A stretch of 64,000 nt of DNA, from the NCBI RefSeq assembly GCF_022631375.1, contig NZ_JALBGC010000002.1, positions 310,001 through 374,000 of the forward strand. The letters run 5' to 3'. The notes under the pieces are model-generated. The model ran no database searches, was not told where the DNA came from, and saw only the letters and a program-made list of their open reading frames with translations. Position numbers and translations under genes: made by a program. This DNA is from Hymenobacter cyanobacteriorum. GTDB taxonomy: Bacteria > Bacteroidota > Bacteroidia > Cytophagales > Hymenobacteraceae. Positions 8,562-16,819 of this stretch are shown in pieces. Every line of letters starts with the position of its first letter. The stretch's first letter is position 1.

Positions 8562-9068
8562 CTACGAAAAGCGCAGCTGCGGCACAAAAATATCGTCGGG
8601 GCTGAGCACCAGCCGTAGCACGGGGTGCAGCTGGGCGGGCGGCAGTTGCTGCAGCTGCCGCGGAGCAAACCACTGCAGCTCGGTCAGTAGCTGGGCATCG
8701 GGGGCATGCTCGGGGTCGTGGCCCAGTTCGGCGGCCTGGTGGTCGTCGGCCAGTACCTCAAAAAATAACTCCAGCGCCTGCAGCGGGCCCTGGCTGAACT
8801 CGTGCAGGTGCAGGAAGCGGCCCACGCGCACCGCCAGCCCGGTTTCTTCGCGAAACTCGCGCACCAGAGCTTCTTTCAAACTTTCGCCGAACTGCCACCC
8901 ACCGCCCGGTGGCGACCAGAAAGCGGCCTGGTCGGGCAGCAGGCCCCGATGGGCAGCCAGCAGCATCGTGCCCTCGCGCAGCAGCAGCCCGCCCACGCGC
9001 ACCCGCACGCGGCCAGCGTAGGCCTGGAGCAAGGCATCGGAAAAATCGGAATGGGAAGCAGGCAGCAT
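8562..9068 (-). CDS. NUDIX hydrolase
   Basis: 168 residues, one NUDIX domain from about residue 20. The box is well formed: 'GGGWQFGESLKEALVREF' continues into REETGL, with all acidic ligands present. The preceding 'LLPDQAAFWSPPGGGW' is common in ADP-ribose/nucleotide pyrophosphohydrolases. There is no additional domain. ATG at 9068. It lies on the same strand as DUF3822 and coaD with a gap of about 100 bp, so co-transcription is possible but not shown. Confidence 0.88.
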   Translation of the reverse strand: MLPASHSDFSDALLQAYAGRVRVRVGGLLLREGTMLLAAHRGLLPDQAAFWSPPGGGWQFGESLKEALVREFREETGLAVRVGRFLHLHEFSQGPLQALELFFEVLADDHQAAELGHDPEHAPDAQLLTELQWFAPRQLQQLPPAQLHPVLRLVLSPDDIFVPQLRFS

Positions 9069-9220
9069 GGCAGGAGCTAAAGGAACGAAAAGGAACAGCC
9101 CAATGGGCTTGCCCGACTAACGGCCCGCCCGCCACATTGTTTTGCCTACATGATGAAAAAATGAAGCTGCCGCTGCTGCGCACCTACTGCCAGCTTTTTA
9201 ACCAAGAGCACGCCTACGTT

Positions 9221-9835
9221 TTAACGCGGCGTGGAAGCCAATGGCACCTTGGCAGCCCGGCGCCGCGCCCGCCAGCGCCGCAACCGGCTGAGAATATACA
9301 CGAGCAGCAGCACTACCATCCCCGCCGCCAGCAGCGGCAACAGCAGCGTGAGGACCACGCCGCCCACGGCCGCCGTGTTTTCGACGGTCGCCAGCACCGG
9401 GTTGCCCAGGCCACCAGTAGTAGCCGTGGAAGCACCGCGCAGCAGGGCAGTGCCGGTTTGCACCAGCCCGGCCGTACCACCGCCTACCAGCATGCCTAGG
9501 GTCCAGCGCAGCGTGGGGTCGAGGTGGGGGAGAGCCGATGTCATCAGAATGGTGCCCGCAATAAAAGAAGCCGGCGTGGTGATGGTATCGAGCAGGTGGT
9601 CGACGAAGGGCACGTAGTAGCCCGCGATTTCGGCCACGGTGGCTGTGGTCAGTGCGATAAGGGCCGCCCAGGTTCCCAGCCAGGCAAAGCCCGCTGCCGG
9701 TGCGAGGTAGCCGGTATGGTAGGCCAGGCTGGCTGCCAGCAGCGGCACAAACACCCGGAAGCCGCTGCACGCCGCCAGCCCCAGGCCCAGCGCGCCCGCT
9801 ACTACATACTGCATGGCCGGCCCGGGTTCCATCAT
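9221..9835 (-). CDS. DUF4126 domain membrane protein
   Basis: About 204 residues with four to five hydrophobic segments. The opening 'GALGLGLAACSGFRVFVPLL' followed by 'HTGYLAPAAGFAWLGTW' is characteristic of DUF4126, an uncharacterised inner-membrane family. The C-terminus is strongly basic (SRLRRWRARRRAAK) and should face the cytoplasm. The start is uncertain: ATG at 9835 (MMEPGPAMQYV) or ATG at 9814 (MQYVV) both work; a more upstream start at 9883 adds a poorly conserved leader. Function unknown. Confidence 0.75.
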   Translation of the reverse strand: MMEPGPAMQYVVAGALGLGLAACSGFRVFVPLLAASLAYHTGYLAPAAGFAWLGTWAALIALTTATVAEIAGYYVPFVDHLLDTITTPASFIAGTILMTSALPHLDPTLRWTLGMLVGGGTAGLVQTGTALLRGASTATTGGLGNPVLATVENTAAVGGVVLTLLLPLLAAGMVVLLLVYILSRLRRWRARRRAAKVPLASTPR

Positions 9836-9932
9836 GGCGTTCGAAGCGAAAGTAAGGCCGAAAGATAGGGGCCCGGCAGCCAAGCCAGTACCTTTGGCGG
9901 AACGGGCGCCCGAATGCCTCTGTCACCTCACC

Positions 9933-9999
9933 AAAGCCGTTTTACAGGTCTAAAAAGTTAAAACGGCTTTGGCTTGGTACAAGGCGGTATAAAAATTTG
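9933..9999 (+). promoter_or_regulatory. Hairpin plus promoter upstream of the thioesterase gene
   Basis: A perfect 12-bp inverted repeat (AAAGCCGTTTTA 9933-9944, TAAAACGGCTTT 9959-9970) runs into TTTG at 9968-9971; after 20 bp comes AAAATTTG (9992-9999), a near match to the -7 box. The right arm of the hairpin therefore overlaps the -33 element. This could be an operator, or a terminator for unseen transcription. Confidence 0.5.
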
Positions 10000-10049
10000 C
10001 GGTGCTTGTCCATAGTCTCCGCTTTTACTTAACTCAACTTTCTCAGTTC

Positions 10050-10514
10050 GTGTCTTCTGTTAATCAATCATCTACCGAAAATATTAATTCTGACGCCTCC
10101 AGCGACCTCGAAATCCGCATCCGGCGCAAGCTGGAGCGCCAGCATTTCATGCACCTCATCGGGGCCGACCTTACTGTCATCACGTCCGGCCGCGTCGAGG
10201 CCGAGCTGGCCTTACAGCAGCAGCACCAGCAGCAGCGCGGTTTCGCGCACGGCGGCCTGGTGGCCACGCTCGCCGACCTCGTGGCGGGTTTTTCGGCCGT
10301 TACCCTCATCCCGGATAATTACGGCCTTGTCACGGCCGATTTGCGCGTGTCGTACCTGCACCCCGGCGTGGGGCAGCGCCTGCGGGCCATTGGCTGGGTG
10401 CTGAAGGCTGGCCGCCGCCTGCATTTCTGCGAGGCCGAAGTATGGTGCGACGAGCTGCTAATTGCCAAAGCCAGCGCCACCATGGCGGTGGTGGAGCCTG
10501 CCCCGCAGCCGTGA
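10050..10514 (+). CDS. PaaI-like hotdog thioesterase
   Basis: Predicted acyl-CoA thioesterase of the 4HBT/PaaI type, about 155 residues. The hotdog core has 'GFAHGGLVATLADLVAGF' (the HGG motif with the following helix and acidic residue) and 'LVTADLRVSYLHPG', both characteristic. The start is uncertain: GTG at 10050 fits the promoter ending at 9999, while GTG at 10002 would sit at the predicted transcription start. Its stop overlaps the start of the next gene (GTGA), indicating translational coupling with the nuclease-like protein. Confidence 0.82.
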   Translation: MSSVNQSSTENINSDASSDLEIRIRRKLERQHFMHLIGADLTVITSGRVEAELALQQQHQQQRGFAHGGLVATLADLVAGFSAVTLIPDNYGLVTADLRVSYLHPGVGQRLRAIGWVLKAGRRLHFCEAEVWCDELLIAKASATMAVVEPAPQP

Positions 10515-10990
10515 GTAGCGCCGGGGAGGACGGGCCGCTGGCTGGCTATTTCCGGCTCTTTCAGGGAGTGGATGGCAGCTTTGTGGATATGCACGAAACC
10601 CACGGCAAGCTCGAAAGCCGGCAGAATATTCCCATTGCCCTGTTTCTGGCGGCGCGCGGGGAACGGGTGCGTTTGCTGCCGGTGTTGGATTTACGAAATG
10701 TGAAAAGCCCTGATGCCAGCCGCAATGGGGTAGAATGGGAGTTTAAAGTGCCCGAAGGCCGCACCGCCAACGCCATTGACCGTGCCTTGCGGGGAGCCAA
10801 CCGTCAGGCTGCCCGGGTGCTACTGCAAGTGGTTGAAGAGTTCGACATTCAAGTGCTGGAGCAGGCCATTCACGGCCGGGTGCGCCGGGCCGAAAATATT
10901 CTGGAAGTAGCCGTTTTGCTCGCCGATGTGTTGCACCATTTCAGCCGGCCCGAAATTCTTAACAATACCTTTCGCGGCAAAATGGGCTAA
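10511..10990 (+). CDS. Orphan CdiA-C-like (PD-(D/E)XK) nuclease domain protein
   Basis: 159 residues, GTG start overlapping the thioesterase stop by 4 nt. The sequence resembles the C-terminal tRNase domain of CdiA contact-dependent inhibition toxins: a helix with E35, 'FLAARGERVRLLP', then 'SPDASRNGVEWEFKVP' with D68, E77 and K79 arranged as D-Xn-E-X-K, followed by 'IDRALRGANRQAARVLLQV', where the family has the A..QA helix. There is no signal peptide, no large N-terminal delivery part and no obvious immunity gene next door. It may be a domesticated nuclease or a remnant of a polymorphic toxin. The family call is from memory of the motif pattern; activity is unproven. Confidence 0.6.
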   Translation: MSSAGEDGPLAGYFRLFQGVDGSFVDMHETHGKLESRQNIPIALFLAARGERVRLLPVLDLRNVKSPDASRNGVEWEFKVPEGRTANAIDRALRGANRQAARVLLQVVEEFDIQVLEQAIHGRVRRAENILEVAVLLADVLHHFSRPEILNNTFRGKMG

Positions 10991-11026
10991 AAAAAATGGG
11001 GAGCGCAGCATGCTGCATCTCCCCGG
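10982..11026 (-). terminator. Minus-strand terminator-like hairpin
   Basis: Read on the minus strand, a GGGGAG...CTCCCC stem with an inner GCAGCATGCTGC palindrome is followed by a run of T residues that overlaps the 3' end of the nuclease gene. Both neighbouring genes are on the plus strand, so it would stop antisense transcription. Confidence 0.45.
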
Positions 11027-11110
11027 GGGGTCAGGGCTTTCACCCCATCCGATACAAATATACGCACTTTTGGCGGACGAAGTTCACCCCGCCGCTTTCC
11101 TTTTTCGCTG

Positions 11111-12541
11111 ATGCTTTCCCTCCGCACCCCGTCCGTTCGCGACTATTTCCCCTACGCGCCCACCGACGACCAGGCCCTGCTTTTTACCCAGCTCGATGCT
11201 TTCCTGAAAGACCAGCTGCCGGGCCGCAAGGTATTTGTGCTGCGCGGCTACGCGGGCACCGGCAAAACCACCGTGGTGAGCGCGCTGGTGCAGTGGCTGC
11301 ACAAAATGCAGCGCAAATACACCCTGATGGCCCCGACGGGGCGCGCAGCGAAGGTGATGGCCGGCTACGCGGGCGTGGCCGCCAGCACCATTCACAAGAA
11401 GATTTACCGCCAGACCAGCGGCGCGCCCAGCGAGCGGCTCAACTTCCAGCGCCAGCCCAACCGCGTGGAGCAAACGCTCTACATCGTGGACGAGGCCTCG
11501 ATGATTTCGGACGAGAAAGCTTTCGGCGAAAACGGGCTGCTTGATGATTTGATGGGTTTCGTGTTCGAGAAAACGAGCAACAAGCTGCTGCTCATCGGCG
11601 ATACCGCGCAGCTGCCGCCGGTGGGCCAGCTTCTGAGCCCGGCCCTCGACCCCGAGCTGCTGGCCCACCGCTTCCGGGCCGACGTGAACCACGTGGAACT
11701 GCGCCAGGTGATGCGCCAAGCCCAGGAATCGGGTATTTTGGTGAATGCCACGGAATTGCGTGAGGAATTGCGCGAGGAAGTGCCCAAGATTCAGCTGCAC
11801 ACGCAGGGCTTCCGCGACATTTTCAAGATGGGCGGCGACAAGCTGGAGGACGGCCTGCGCTGGGCCTACCGCAACTACGGCCACGAAAATACCACCATCA
11901 TCTGCCGCTCAAACCGCAACGCCAACCAGTACAACCAGCTCATCCGGCGGGCCTTGTTTGATGCGGAGGAGGAGATTGAGGGCGGCGACTACCTGATGGT
12001 GGTGCGCAACAACTATTTCTGGCTGCCGAAGGATTCAGAAATCGGCTTTCTGGCCAACGGCGACTTCCTGCAAATCAGCAAGGTTATTCGGCGTGAGGAG
12101 ATGTACGGCTTCCACTTCGCGCAGGCCCAGGTGCGGCTGGTGGACTACCCCGACGAGCCCGAAATCGAGGTGAAGCTGCTGCTCGACACGCTGCACACCG
12201 AAAGCCCGGCCCTGCCTTCCGACCGCAACAACGCCCTGTACCTGGCCGTGAGCGAGGATTATGCCCACCTGCCCACCAAGGCCGAGCGCTACAAGGAAAT
12301 GCGCAAGGACCCGTACCTGAACGCCTTGCAGATAAAATTTGCCTACGCCCTGACGTGCCACAAGGCTCAGGGCGGGCAGTGGCAGGCCGTGTTCGTCGAC
12401 CACGGCTTTCTGAAACCCGACGAGCCGCTGGCCGGCGAGTTTGCCCGCTGGCTCTACACCGCCATCACGCGGGCCTCGGAGCGGCTGTTTCTGCTCAATT
12501 TCCAGCAGCAGCTGGTGGGCGACCCGCCGCCCGAAGACTAG
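11111..12541 (+). CDS. RecD/Dda-like ATP-dependent DNA helicase
   Basis: 476-residue SF1B helicase, shorter than RecD2. Motifs in order: Walker A 'GYAGTGKTT' (about 45-53), 'APTGRAAKVM', Walker B 'YIVDEASMIS', motif III 'GDTAQLPPVG', 'CRSNRNANQYN', and the UvrD-like C-terminal 'LTCHKAQGGQW' with 'LYTAITRASERL'. Such stand-alone helicases are widespread in Bacteroidota and are annotated as AAA-family ATPases or exonuclease V-like; the role is probably 5'-3' unwinding in replication or repair. ATG at 11111, with no evident partner subunits (RecB/RecC) nearby. Confidence 0.9.
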   Translation: MLSLRTPSVRDYFPYAPTDDQALLFTQLDAFLKDQLPGRKVFVLRGYAGTGKTTVVSALVQWLHKMQRKYTLMAPTGRAAKVMAGYAGVAASTIHKKIYRQTSGAPSERLNFQRQPNRVEQTLYIVDEASMISDEKAFGENGLLDDLMGFVFEKTSNKLLLIGDTAQLPPVGQLLSPALDPELLAHRFRADVNHVELRQVMRQAQESGILVNATELREELREEVPKIQLHTQGFRDIFKMGGDKLEDGLRWAYRNYGHENTTIICRSNRNANQYNQLIRRALFDAEEEIEGGDYLMVVRNNYFWLPKDSEIGFLANGDFLQISKVIRREEMYGFHFAQAQVRLVDYPDEPEIEVKLLLDTLHTESPALPSDRNNALYLAVSEDYAHLPTKAERYKEMRKDPYLNALQIKFAYALTCHKAQGGQWQAVFVDHGFLKPDEPLAGEFARWLYTAITRASERLFLLNFQQQLVGDPPPED

Positions 12542-12676
12542 CCCGGGAACCGAACCGGGCTTCATCGGGTCTTCAGGAAGGGCGGCGCACTTTGGTCGTA
12601 AATTTGCGAGGCCCGGCGAAAACCCTAAATTTGTTCAACGCCAACCCTTCATCATCCCTCTTTTCAATTGCATCCC

Positions 12677-13210
12677 ATGAAAAAAACCTTGCTTCTCGCC
12701 CTGAGCCTGACGGCTGCTGCCTACACCACCACCCACGCCCAGACCACGGCCGCTAAGCCGGTGGGCCCGGTCGCCGGCCCCGCCATCACCTTCGAAGAAG
12801 TGAAATACGACTTCGGCTCGGTGGTAGCCGGTGGCACCGTCGACCACACCTTTAAGTTCAAGAACACGGGCACCGCCCCCCTCGTCATCTCCAACATTGG
12901 CGTGAGCTGCGGCTGCACTACTCCGGAATGGACCAAAGCCCCCGTGCTGCCCGGCAAAACCGGCACCATCTCGGCCCACTTCAACTCGACCGGCAAAATG
13001 GGCATGCAGAACAAAGTGCTGACCATTGAGTCGAACGCCACCGCTGGCAGCACCACCGTGTCGCTGGTTGGCGAAGTGAAAGAGGCCGCCGCGACGGCCA
13101 ACGCTACGCCCGCCATGACCACGTCGGGCGACGTGAAAATGAAAGACGACGGCAACAAAACCAAAGTGAAAGGCGACGCCGGCAAAATGAAAGCCAAAGT
13201 GAAAAACTAA
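12677..13210 (+). CDS. Secreted DUF1573 protein
   Basis: 177 residues. N-terminal signal peptide (MKKTLLLALSLTAAAYTTTHA, cleavage near 21), then an Ig-like/ASPM-type domain: 'FGSVVAGGTVDHTFKFKNTG', 'CGCTTPEW', 'PGKTGTISAHFNSTGKMG', the standard DUF1573 pattern. The C-terminal 35 residues are Lys/Asp-rich (KMKDDGNKTKVKGDAGKMKAK), a low-complexity tail. The ATG at 12677 gives a textbook signal peptide. A TAAATTTG sequence at 12599-12606 may be the -7 box. Function in the periplasm or surface is unknown. Confidence 0.88.
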   Translation: MKKTLLLALSLTAAAYTTTHAQTTAAKPVGPVAGPAITFEEVKYDFGSVVAGGTVDHTFKFKNTGTAPLVISNIGVSCGCTTPEWTKAPVLPGKTGTISAHFNSTGKMGMQNKVLTIESNATAGSTTVSLVGEVKEAAATANATPAMTTSGDVKMKDDGNKTKVKGDAGKMKAKVKN

Positions 13211-13228
13211 CTTTTCAATTTGTCATTC

Positions 13229-13291
13229 CGACGCAGGAGGAATCTGAGGAAATATCGTTTTCCGGATTTATCCAGATTCCCCCCTCCGTCG
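13229..13291. repeat. Family-G palindromic element
   Basis: Arms CGACGCAGGAGGAATCTGAGG (first 20 bases shared in style with the complement at 13272-13291) flank an A/T-rich spacer and are preceded by GTCATTC. It lies between the DUF1573 stop and the terminator. Confidence 0.6.
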
Positions 13292-13298
13292 AAACAAC

Positions 13299-13335
13299 AA
13301 AAAAGGCCTTCCGCACGTGCGGAAGGCCTTTTTTT
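13299..13335. terminator. Bidirectional intrinsic terminator
   Basis: Perfect palindrome AGGCCTTCCGCAC/GTGCGGAAGGCCT flanked by A and T runs, placed between convergent genes (DUF1573 and DUF423). It can serve both strands. Confidence 0.92.
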
Positions 13336-13352
13336 ATCGTTGCCAATTGCGA

Positions 13353-13730
13353 CTACAGCTCGCGCACGGCCAGCAGCAGGCTCACCCAGCCGCCCAGTAG
13401 CAGCAGGCCGCCGATGGGGGCCACCGCCCCCAGCTTGGTAATGCCCGTGAAACACAGTGCATAGAGCGAGCCGCTGAACACCACGATGCCGCCGGCCCAC
13501 AGCATGCCGGTGGTGCCCAGGGCGCGCAGCTCGGGCCGGGCCGCCCACAGCGCCCCAATGGCCAGCAGGGCCAGGGCGTGGTAAAACTGGTAGCGCACGG
13601 CGGTTTCGAAGGTGTCGAGGCGGCCGGCGCGCACCAGCGTGTCGTGCAGGGCGTGGGCCCCGAAGGCCCCGATGGCCACGCCCAGCGCGCCAAACAGGCC
13701 GGCCAGCTGGAGCAAAAGTCGAGCAGTCAT
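13353..13730 (-). CDS. DUF423 membrane protein
   Basis: 125 residues with four predicted membrane helices. It opens 'LAGLFGALGVAIGAFGAHAL' and continues 'FETAVRYQFYHALALL', 'GIVVFSGSLYALCFTG' and 'APIGGLLLLGGW', the standard DUF423 (YgdD-like) conservation. It is a small inner-membrane protein of unknown function, common across bacteria. ATG at 13730. Convergent with DUF1573, sharing the terminator at 13299-13335. Confidence 0.9.
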   Translation of the reverse strand: MTARLLLQLAGLFGALGVAIGAFGAHALHDTLVRAGRLDTFETAVRYQFYHALALLAIGALWAARPELRALGTTGMLWAGGIVVFSGSLYALCFTGITKLGAVAPIGGLLLLGGWVSLLLAVREL

Positions 13731-13791
13731 AAACTAGAAAACGGGATGATGAATGGTGGCCCGAAGGTACGGCCGCGGGCCGGTCAACAAC

Positions 13792-15057
13792 CTAAATCTG
13801 GCGTTTGAGGCGCAGGGTGGTAGAAAGCAGCTCGCCATCGGCGCGGCGCAACACGAGGAACAGGGTGCGGCCATCCTGCGAGTGCATGATGCGGCTGAGC
13901 TCGGTGAGCGAATAAGCGCTGGCCGGCAGCAGGTTGATGCTGATGAGCTCGTCGTCGACGCGCAAACCAGCCAGGGCCGCCGGCGAATCAGGCATCACCC
14001 GCAACACCAGGAAGCGGCGATAATCGGTGCCTGTGGCCAGCAGGTCGATGCCGCACATGTCGTGCTCGAACGCATCGCGGAAGCGCATGTTGGGCCGCAG
14101 CAGCAGGCGCTGGTGCGGGTAATCGATGACGGTGGTGAAGCGTTTGAGCAGCTCATACCCCACGTTGCCGTTGCGGGGCACGTCGATGCGGCGGTGTACA
14201 TCGCCGGCCTCGGGGTAAGAGGTGAGCACCGAGCGCAACTCGTAGCGCCCCAGCCGGAGCTTTGGCACGCGGCCCAGATAGCCGCGCACGATGCCGGAGA
14301 GGCCACGGCCGAGGTCGGTGGGCAGGCGTTGGGCCGGCCCCACCAGGTGCGGGTTCGAGTCGAGTTCCAGCGACAGCGCGTGGCTGGCCCCGGTGTCGAG
14401 CACCAGCTTCAGGGGCATGGTGAGCGTGTCGTTGAGCTGCACCGGCGTGGTGATGTACGCTTTGTTGCGTTCCAGCGAAAGCGGAAGGCTGGTCCAGCGC
14501 CGGCCACGGGGCGCACGGTAAGCCGCCGGATTGGTGAGCTCAATGCGCCCCTCTTCGACCAGCAGCGTAACCACGAAGCTGCGAAACAGCTCCGACCCGA
14601 TGATGCCGTGAATACGGGTGCCCACGAAGCCGGAAAGGTCGAGCAGGTTATCGGCCAGCACCACCCAGCTCATGCGCGAGGCCACCACGCCGGGCATGCT
14701 GATGCGCACACTGTCGGCCTGGTAGGCCAGCAGGCCGGTATCGCCGCCCCCAGCCCCCACAATGCGCAATTGCTCGCCGTGGCGCAGGCCCAACGAATCG
14801 GCCAGGGTGTTCGAGGTGAGAATGGACATGGCCACCCCGGTATCGAGCAGGAAATTGTAAGGGCCGCGGCCGTTGATGTAGGCCGAAATAACCAGCAGAT
14901 TGCGCTGCACCTGTACCGGAATGAAGACCCGCTGGTGCCGGGGATTTTCCAGCACAAAGGGTGCTGAATTGGGAGGAGCCTGCGCGCGAACCGCAGTGCC
15001 ACCCAGGCCCCATAGCGCCAGGCAAAGCAGCAAACACACCGCACGCAGACTGAGCAT
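13792..15057 (-). CDS. Exported retropepsin-like aspartyl protease with PDZ domain
   Basis: 421 residues from the ATG at 15057. Signal peptide (LLLCLALWGLGGTAVRAQ, about residues 7-26). Two retropepsin-type lobes each carry a DTG motif: 'NFLLDTGVAMSIL' (about residue 73) and 'LKLVLDTGASHAL' (about 215), so a single chain can build a complete active site. The second lobe includes 'NVGYELLKRFTTVIDY' with the typical G..LL.RF pattern. A PDZ domain closes the protein ('VMPDSPAALAGLRVDDEL'). Bacteroidota have many such periplasmic proteins; targets are unknown. Confidence 0.87.
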   Translation of the reverse strand: MLSLRAVCLLLCLALWGLGGTAVRAQAPPNSAPFVLENPRHQRVFIPVQVQRNLLVISAYINGRGPYNFLLDTGVAMSILTSNTLADSLGLRHGEQLRIVGAGGGDTGLLAYQADSVRISMPGVVASRMSWVVLADNLLDLSGFVGTRIHGIIGSELFRSFVVTLLVEEGRIELTNPAAYRAPRGRRWTSLPLSLERNKAYITTPVQLNDTLTMPLKLVLDTGASHALSLELDSNPHLVGPAQRLPTDLGRGLSGIVRGYLGRVPKLRLGRYELRSVLTSYPEAGDVHRRIDVPRNGNVGYELLKRFTTVIDYPHQRLLLRPNMRFRDAFEHDMCGIDLLATGTDYRRFLVLRVMPDSPAALAGLRVDDELISINLLPASAYSLTELSRIMHSQDGRTLFLVLRRADGELLSTTLRLKRQI

Positions 15058-15131
15058 GATTATAAGGCTGTTGAATAGGCCGCAAGTAACGCGAAAAGTT
15101 ATGCTTATCGCAGCACATGGCCAACAGCCGC

Positions 15132-16202
15132 CTACTCCGGCAATTCCCAAGGGCCGGCCGGGTCGTAGCGCAGGGCCCCGCCGCTCACGTGCAGCGGCGC
15201 TTCAACATTGTTATGGTAGAGCTGGCCGGTGCCCAGGCCCTGCGGAAAGCCGTGCACATCGTATTCGCCCGTGAGCTGGGCCACGGCATTCAGGCCCACG
15301 TTCGATTCCAGGGCCGAGGTGAGCCACCAGCCCAGGCCGCGCGCTTCGGCCAGGGCAATCCAATGGCGGGTGGCGGCGTGGCCGCCCAGCAAGGTGGGCT
15401 TGAGCACGATGTAAGCCGGCCGGAGGTCATCGAGCAGCGCTGCCTGGGTGGCCGGGTCGGTCACGCCAATCAGCTCTTCATCGAGAGCAATGGGCAGGGG
15501 CGAAACACGGCAGAGGGCGGCCAGGGCAGCCGCCTGCCCGGCCGCAATGGGCTGCTCGATGGAATGCAGCCCAAACTCGGCCAGCTGCGCCAGCTTGCGC
15601 GGGGCATCGGCCGGCCCAAAAGCGCCGTTGGCATCGACGCGGAGGGTGAGCTGTTCGGGGCCGGCTACGGCGCGGATTTCCGCAATGATGGCCAGCTCGG
15701 TAGCAAAATCCAGGCTGCCAATCTTTAGCTTGAGGCAGGAGTAGCCCGCCGCCAGCTTCTGCTGAATCTGCTCGCGCATGAAGCCGGCATCGCCCATCCA
15801 CACCAAGCCGTTGATAGGCAACGCTTCGCGGCCCTGGCTGAACGCGTTGACGTAGAGCTGCTGCCGGCCGCCGTTGGCCAGGTCGAGCACGGCAGTTTCG
15901 AGCGCGAACGTGAGGGCCGGCCACCCGGGGCCAACCAGCGCCGGCACCTCTGCCAAGGCCAGTGCATCGAGCCCGGCCGCGTTCACGCGCTCGCACAGGC
16001 CCGCAATGGCTCCGGCAAAGCCCGGGCCGTAGTCGGGACTGAGGCCCGCCAATGGCGCAGCCTCGCCCACTCCGATTATCGCGGGATTATCGGAGTGGGC
16101 GAGGTGCAGGTACCAGGCCACGTGTTCGGCCAGAGCCCCGCGCGAAGTGCGGGCCGGAAAATTGAAGCGCAGGACGCGCTGAGAGAACTGAAGGTGCAAC
16201 AT
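15132..16202 (-). CDS. menC: o-succinylbenzoate synthase (enolase superfamily)
   Basis: Menaquinone pathway enzyme dehydrating SHCHC to o-succinylbenzoate. 356 residues; the enolase-superfamily barrel motifs are in order: 'CLKLKIG' (first catalytic Lys), 'LRVDANGAF' (metal Asp), 'SIEQP' (metal Glu), 'PIALDEEL' (metal Asp), 'YIVLKPTLLGG' (second Lys) and 'TSALESNVGL'. The last two fit OSBS better than dipeptide epimerases. The ATG at 16202 lies 4 nt after a CATCTTTG box, implying a very short leader. No other men genes are in the window. Confidence 0.88.
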   Translation of the reverse strand: MLHLQFSQRVLRFNFPARTSRGALAEHVAWYLHLAHSDNPAIIGVGEAAPLAGLSPDYGPGFAGAIAGLCERVNAAGLDALALAEVPALVGPGWPALTFALETAVLDLANGGRQQLYVNAFSQGREALPINGLVWMGDAGFMREQIQQKLAAGYSCLKLKIGSLDFATELAIIAEIRAVAGPEQLTLRVDANGAFGPADAPRKLAQLAEFGLHSIEQPIAAGQAAALAALCRVSPLPIALDEELIGVTDPATQAALLDDLRPAYIVLKPTLLGGHAATRHWIALAEARGLGWWLTSALESNVGLNAVAQLTGEYDVHGFPQGLGTGQLYHNNVEAPLHVSGGALRYDPAGPWELPE

Positions 16203-16239
16203 GCCGCAAAGATGCGGCCGCCCGGTGGTACCCGCAGGC

Positions 16240-16527
16240 TTAAGCGTTAGCGTTGCCGTTGCCGTTGGTGGCTTTGCCGCGGCGGCTCACGAGGCCGCCT
16301 TTGCGGCCGGCGTCGCGGGCCTCATCGGCCGAGAAGCGGTGGCCGCGGCCGCTGGCGTGCGAGGCTTTGCCGCCTTCGCTGGCAATGCGGCGCTGGGTTT
16401 CGGGGCTCATGGCGGCGAAACCGCGGCGGCTTTTGGTGCCCACGCGGTTGGCGGGGCGGGTAGCGGCCTTGGCAGCAGGCGTAGGAGCGGGCGTAGCCGA
16501 CGAGGCGGCGGTGGAGTTGGCGACCAT
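16240..16527 (-). CDS. KGG-motif stress protein
   Basis: 95 residues from the ATG at 16527. After an Ala/Thr/Pro-rich N-terminal half come two KGG-type repeats: 'GFAAMSPETQRRIASEGGKA' and 'RFSADEARDAGRKGGLVSRR', with the linking 'SHASGRGH'. These match the stress-induced acidophilic/KGG repeat (Con-10-like) found in many bacterial stress proteins. Unlike the usual form the N-terminal half is extended and basic. Likely cytoplasmic; the precise role is unknown. An upstream in-frame ATG at 16596 would add a hydrophobic leader and is less likely. Confidence 0.82.
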   Translation of the reverse strand: MVANSTAASSATPAPTPAAKAATRPANRVGTKSRRGFAAMSPETQRRIASEGGKASHASGRGHRFSADEARDAGRKGGLVSRRGKATNGNGNANA

Positions 16528-16819
16528 GGGAAAGGAAAGGAGGAAAAATGCGATGAAACGGGCCGTAAAACCCGGGCTAGTAGTACACAAATTCACGAAT
16601 TAGGTTCGGTATAGTCAATACCATCTGGCATAAATGCCACTTTATACGGAGGAGCTTCTACGTATTAATGAGGAGCTGCTGCGTGTTTATCTGGACAGTA
16701 GACGGGCCGGTTTAGCCAACGCCGCAACTGGCTTGAGGTGGCCGGACCGTAACCTCCGGCCCCGGCTTGCGGTTAGCAATTGAAAACTGCTTCGCCCCGC
16801 CTCAACCGCCCGCCGATTT

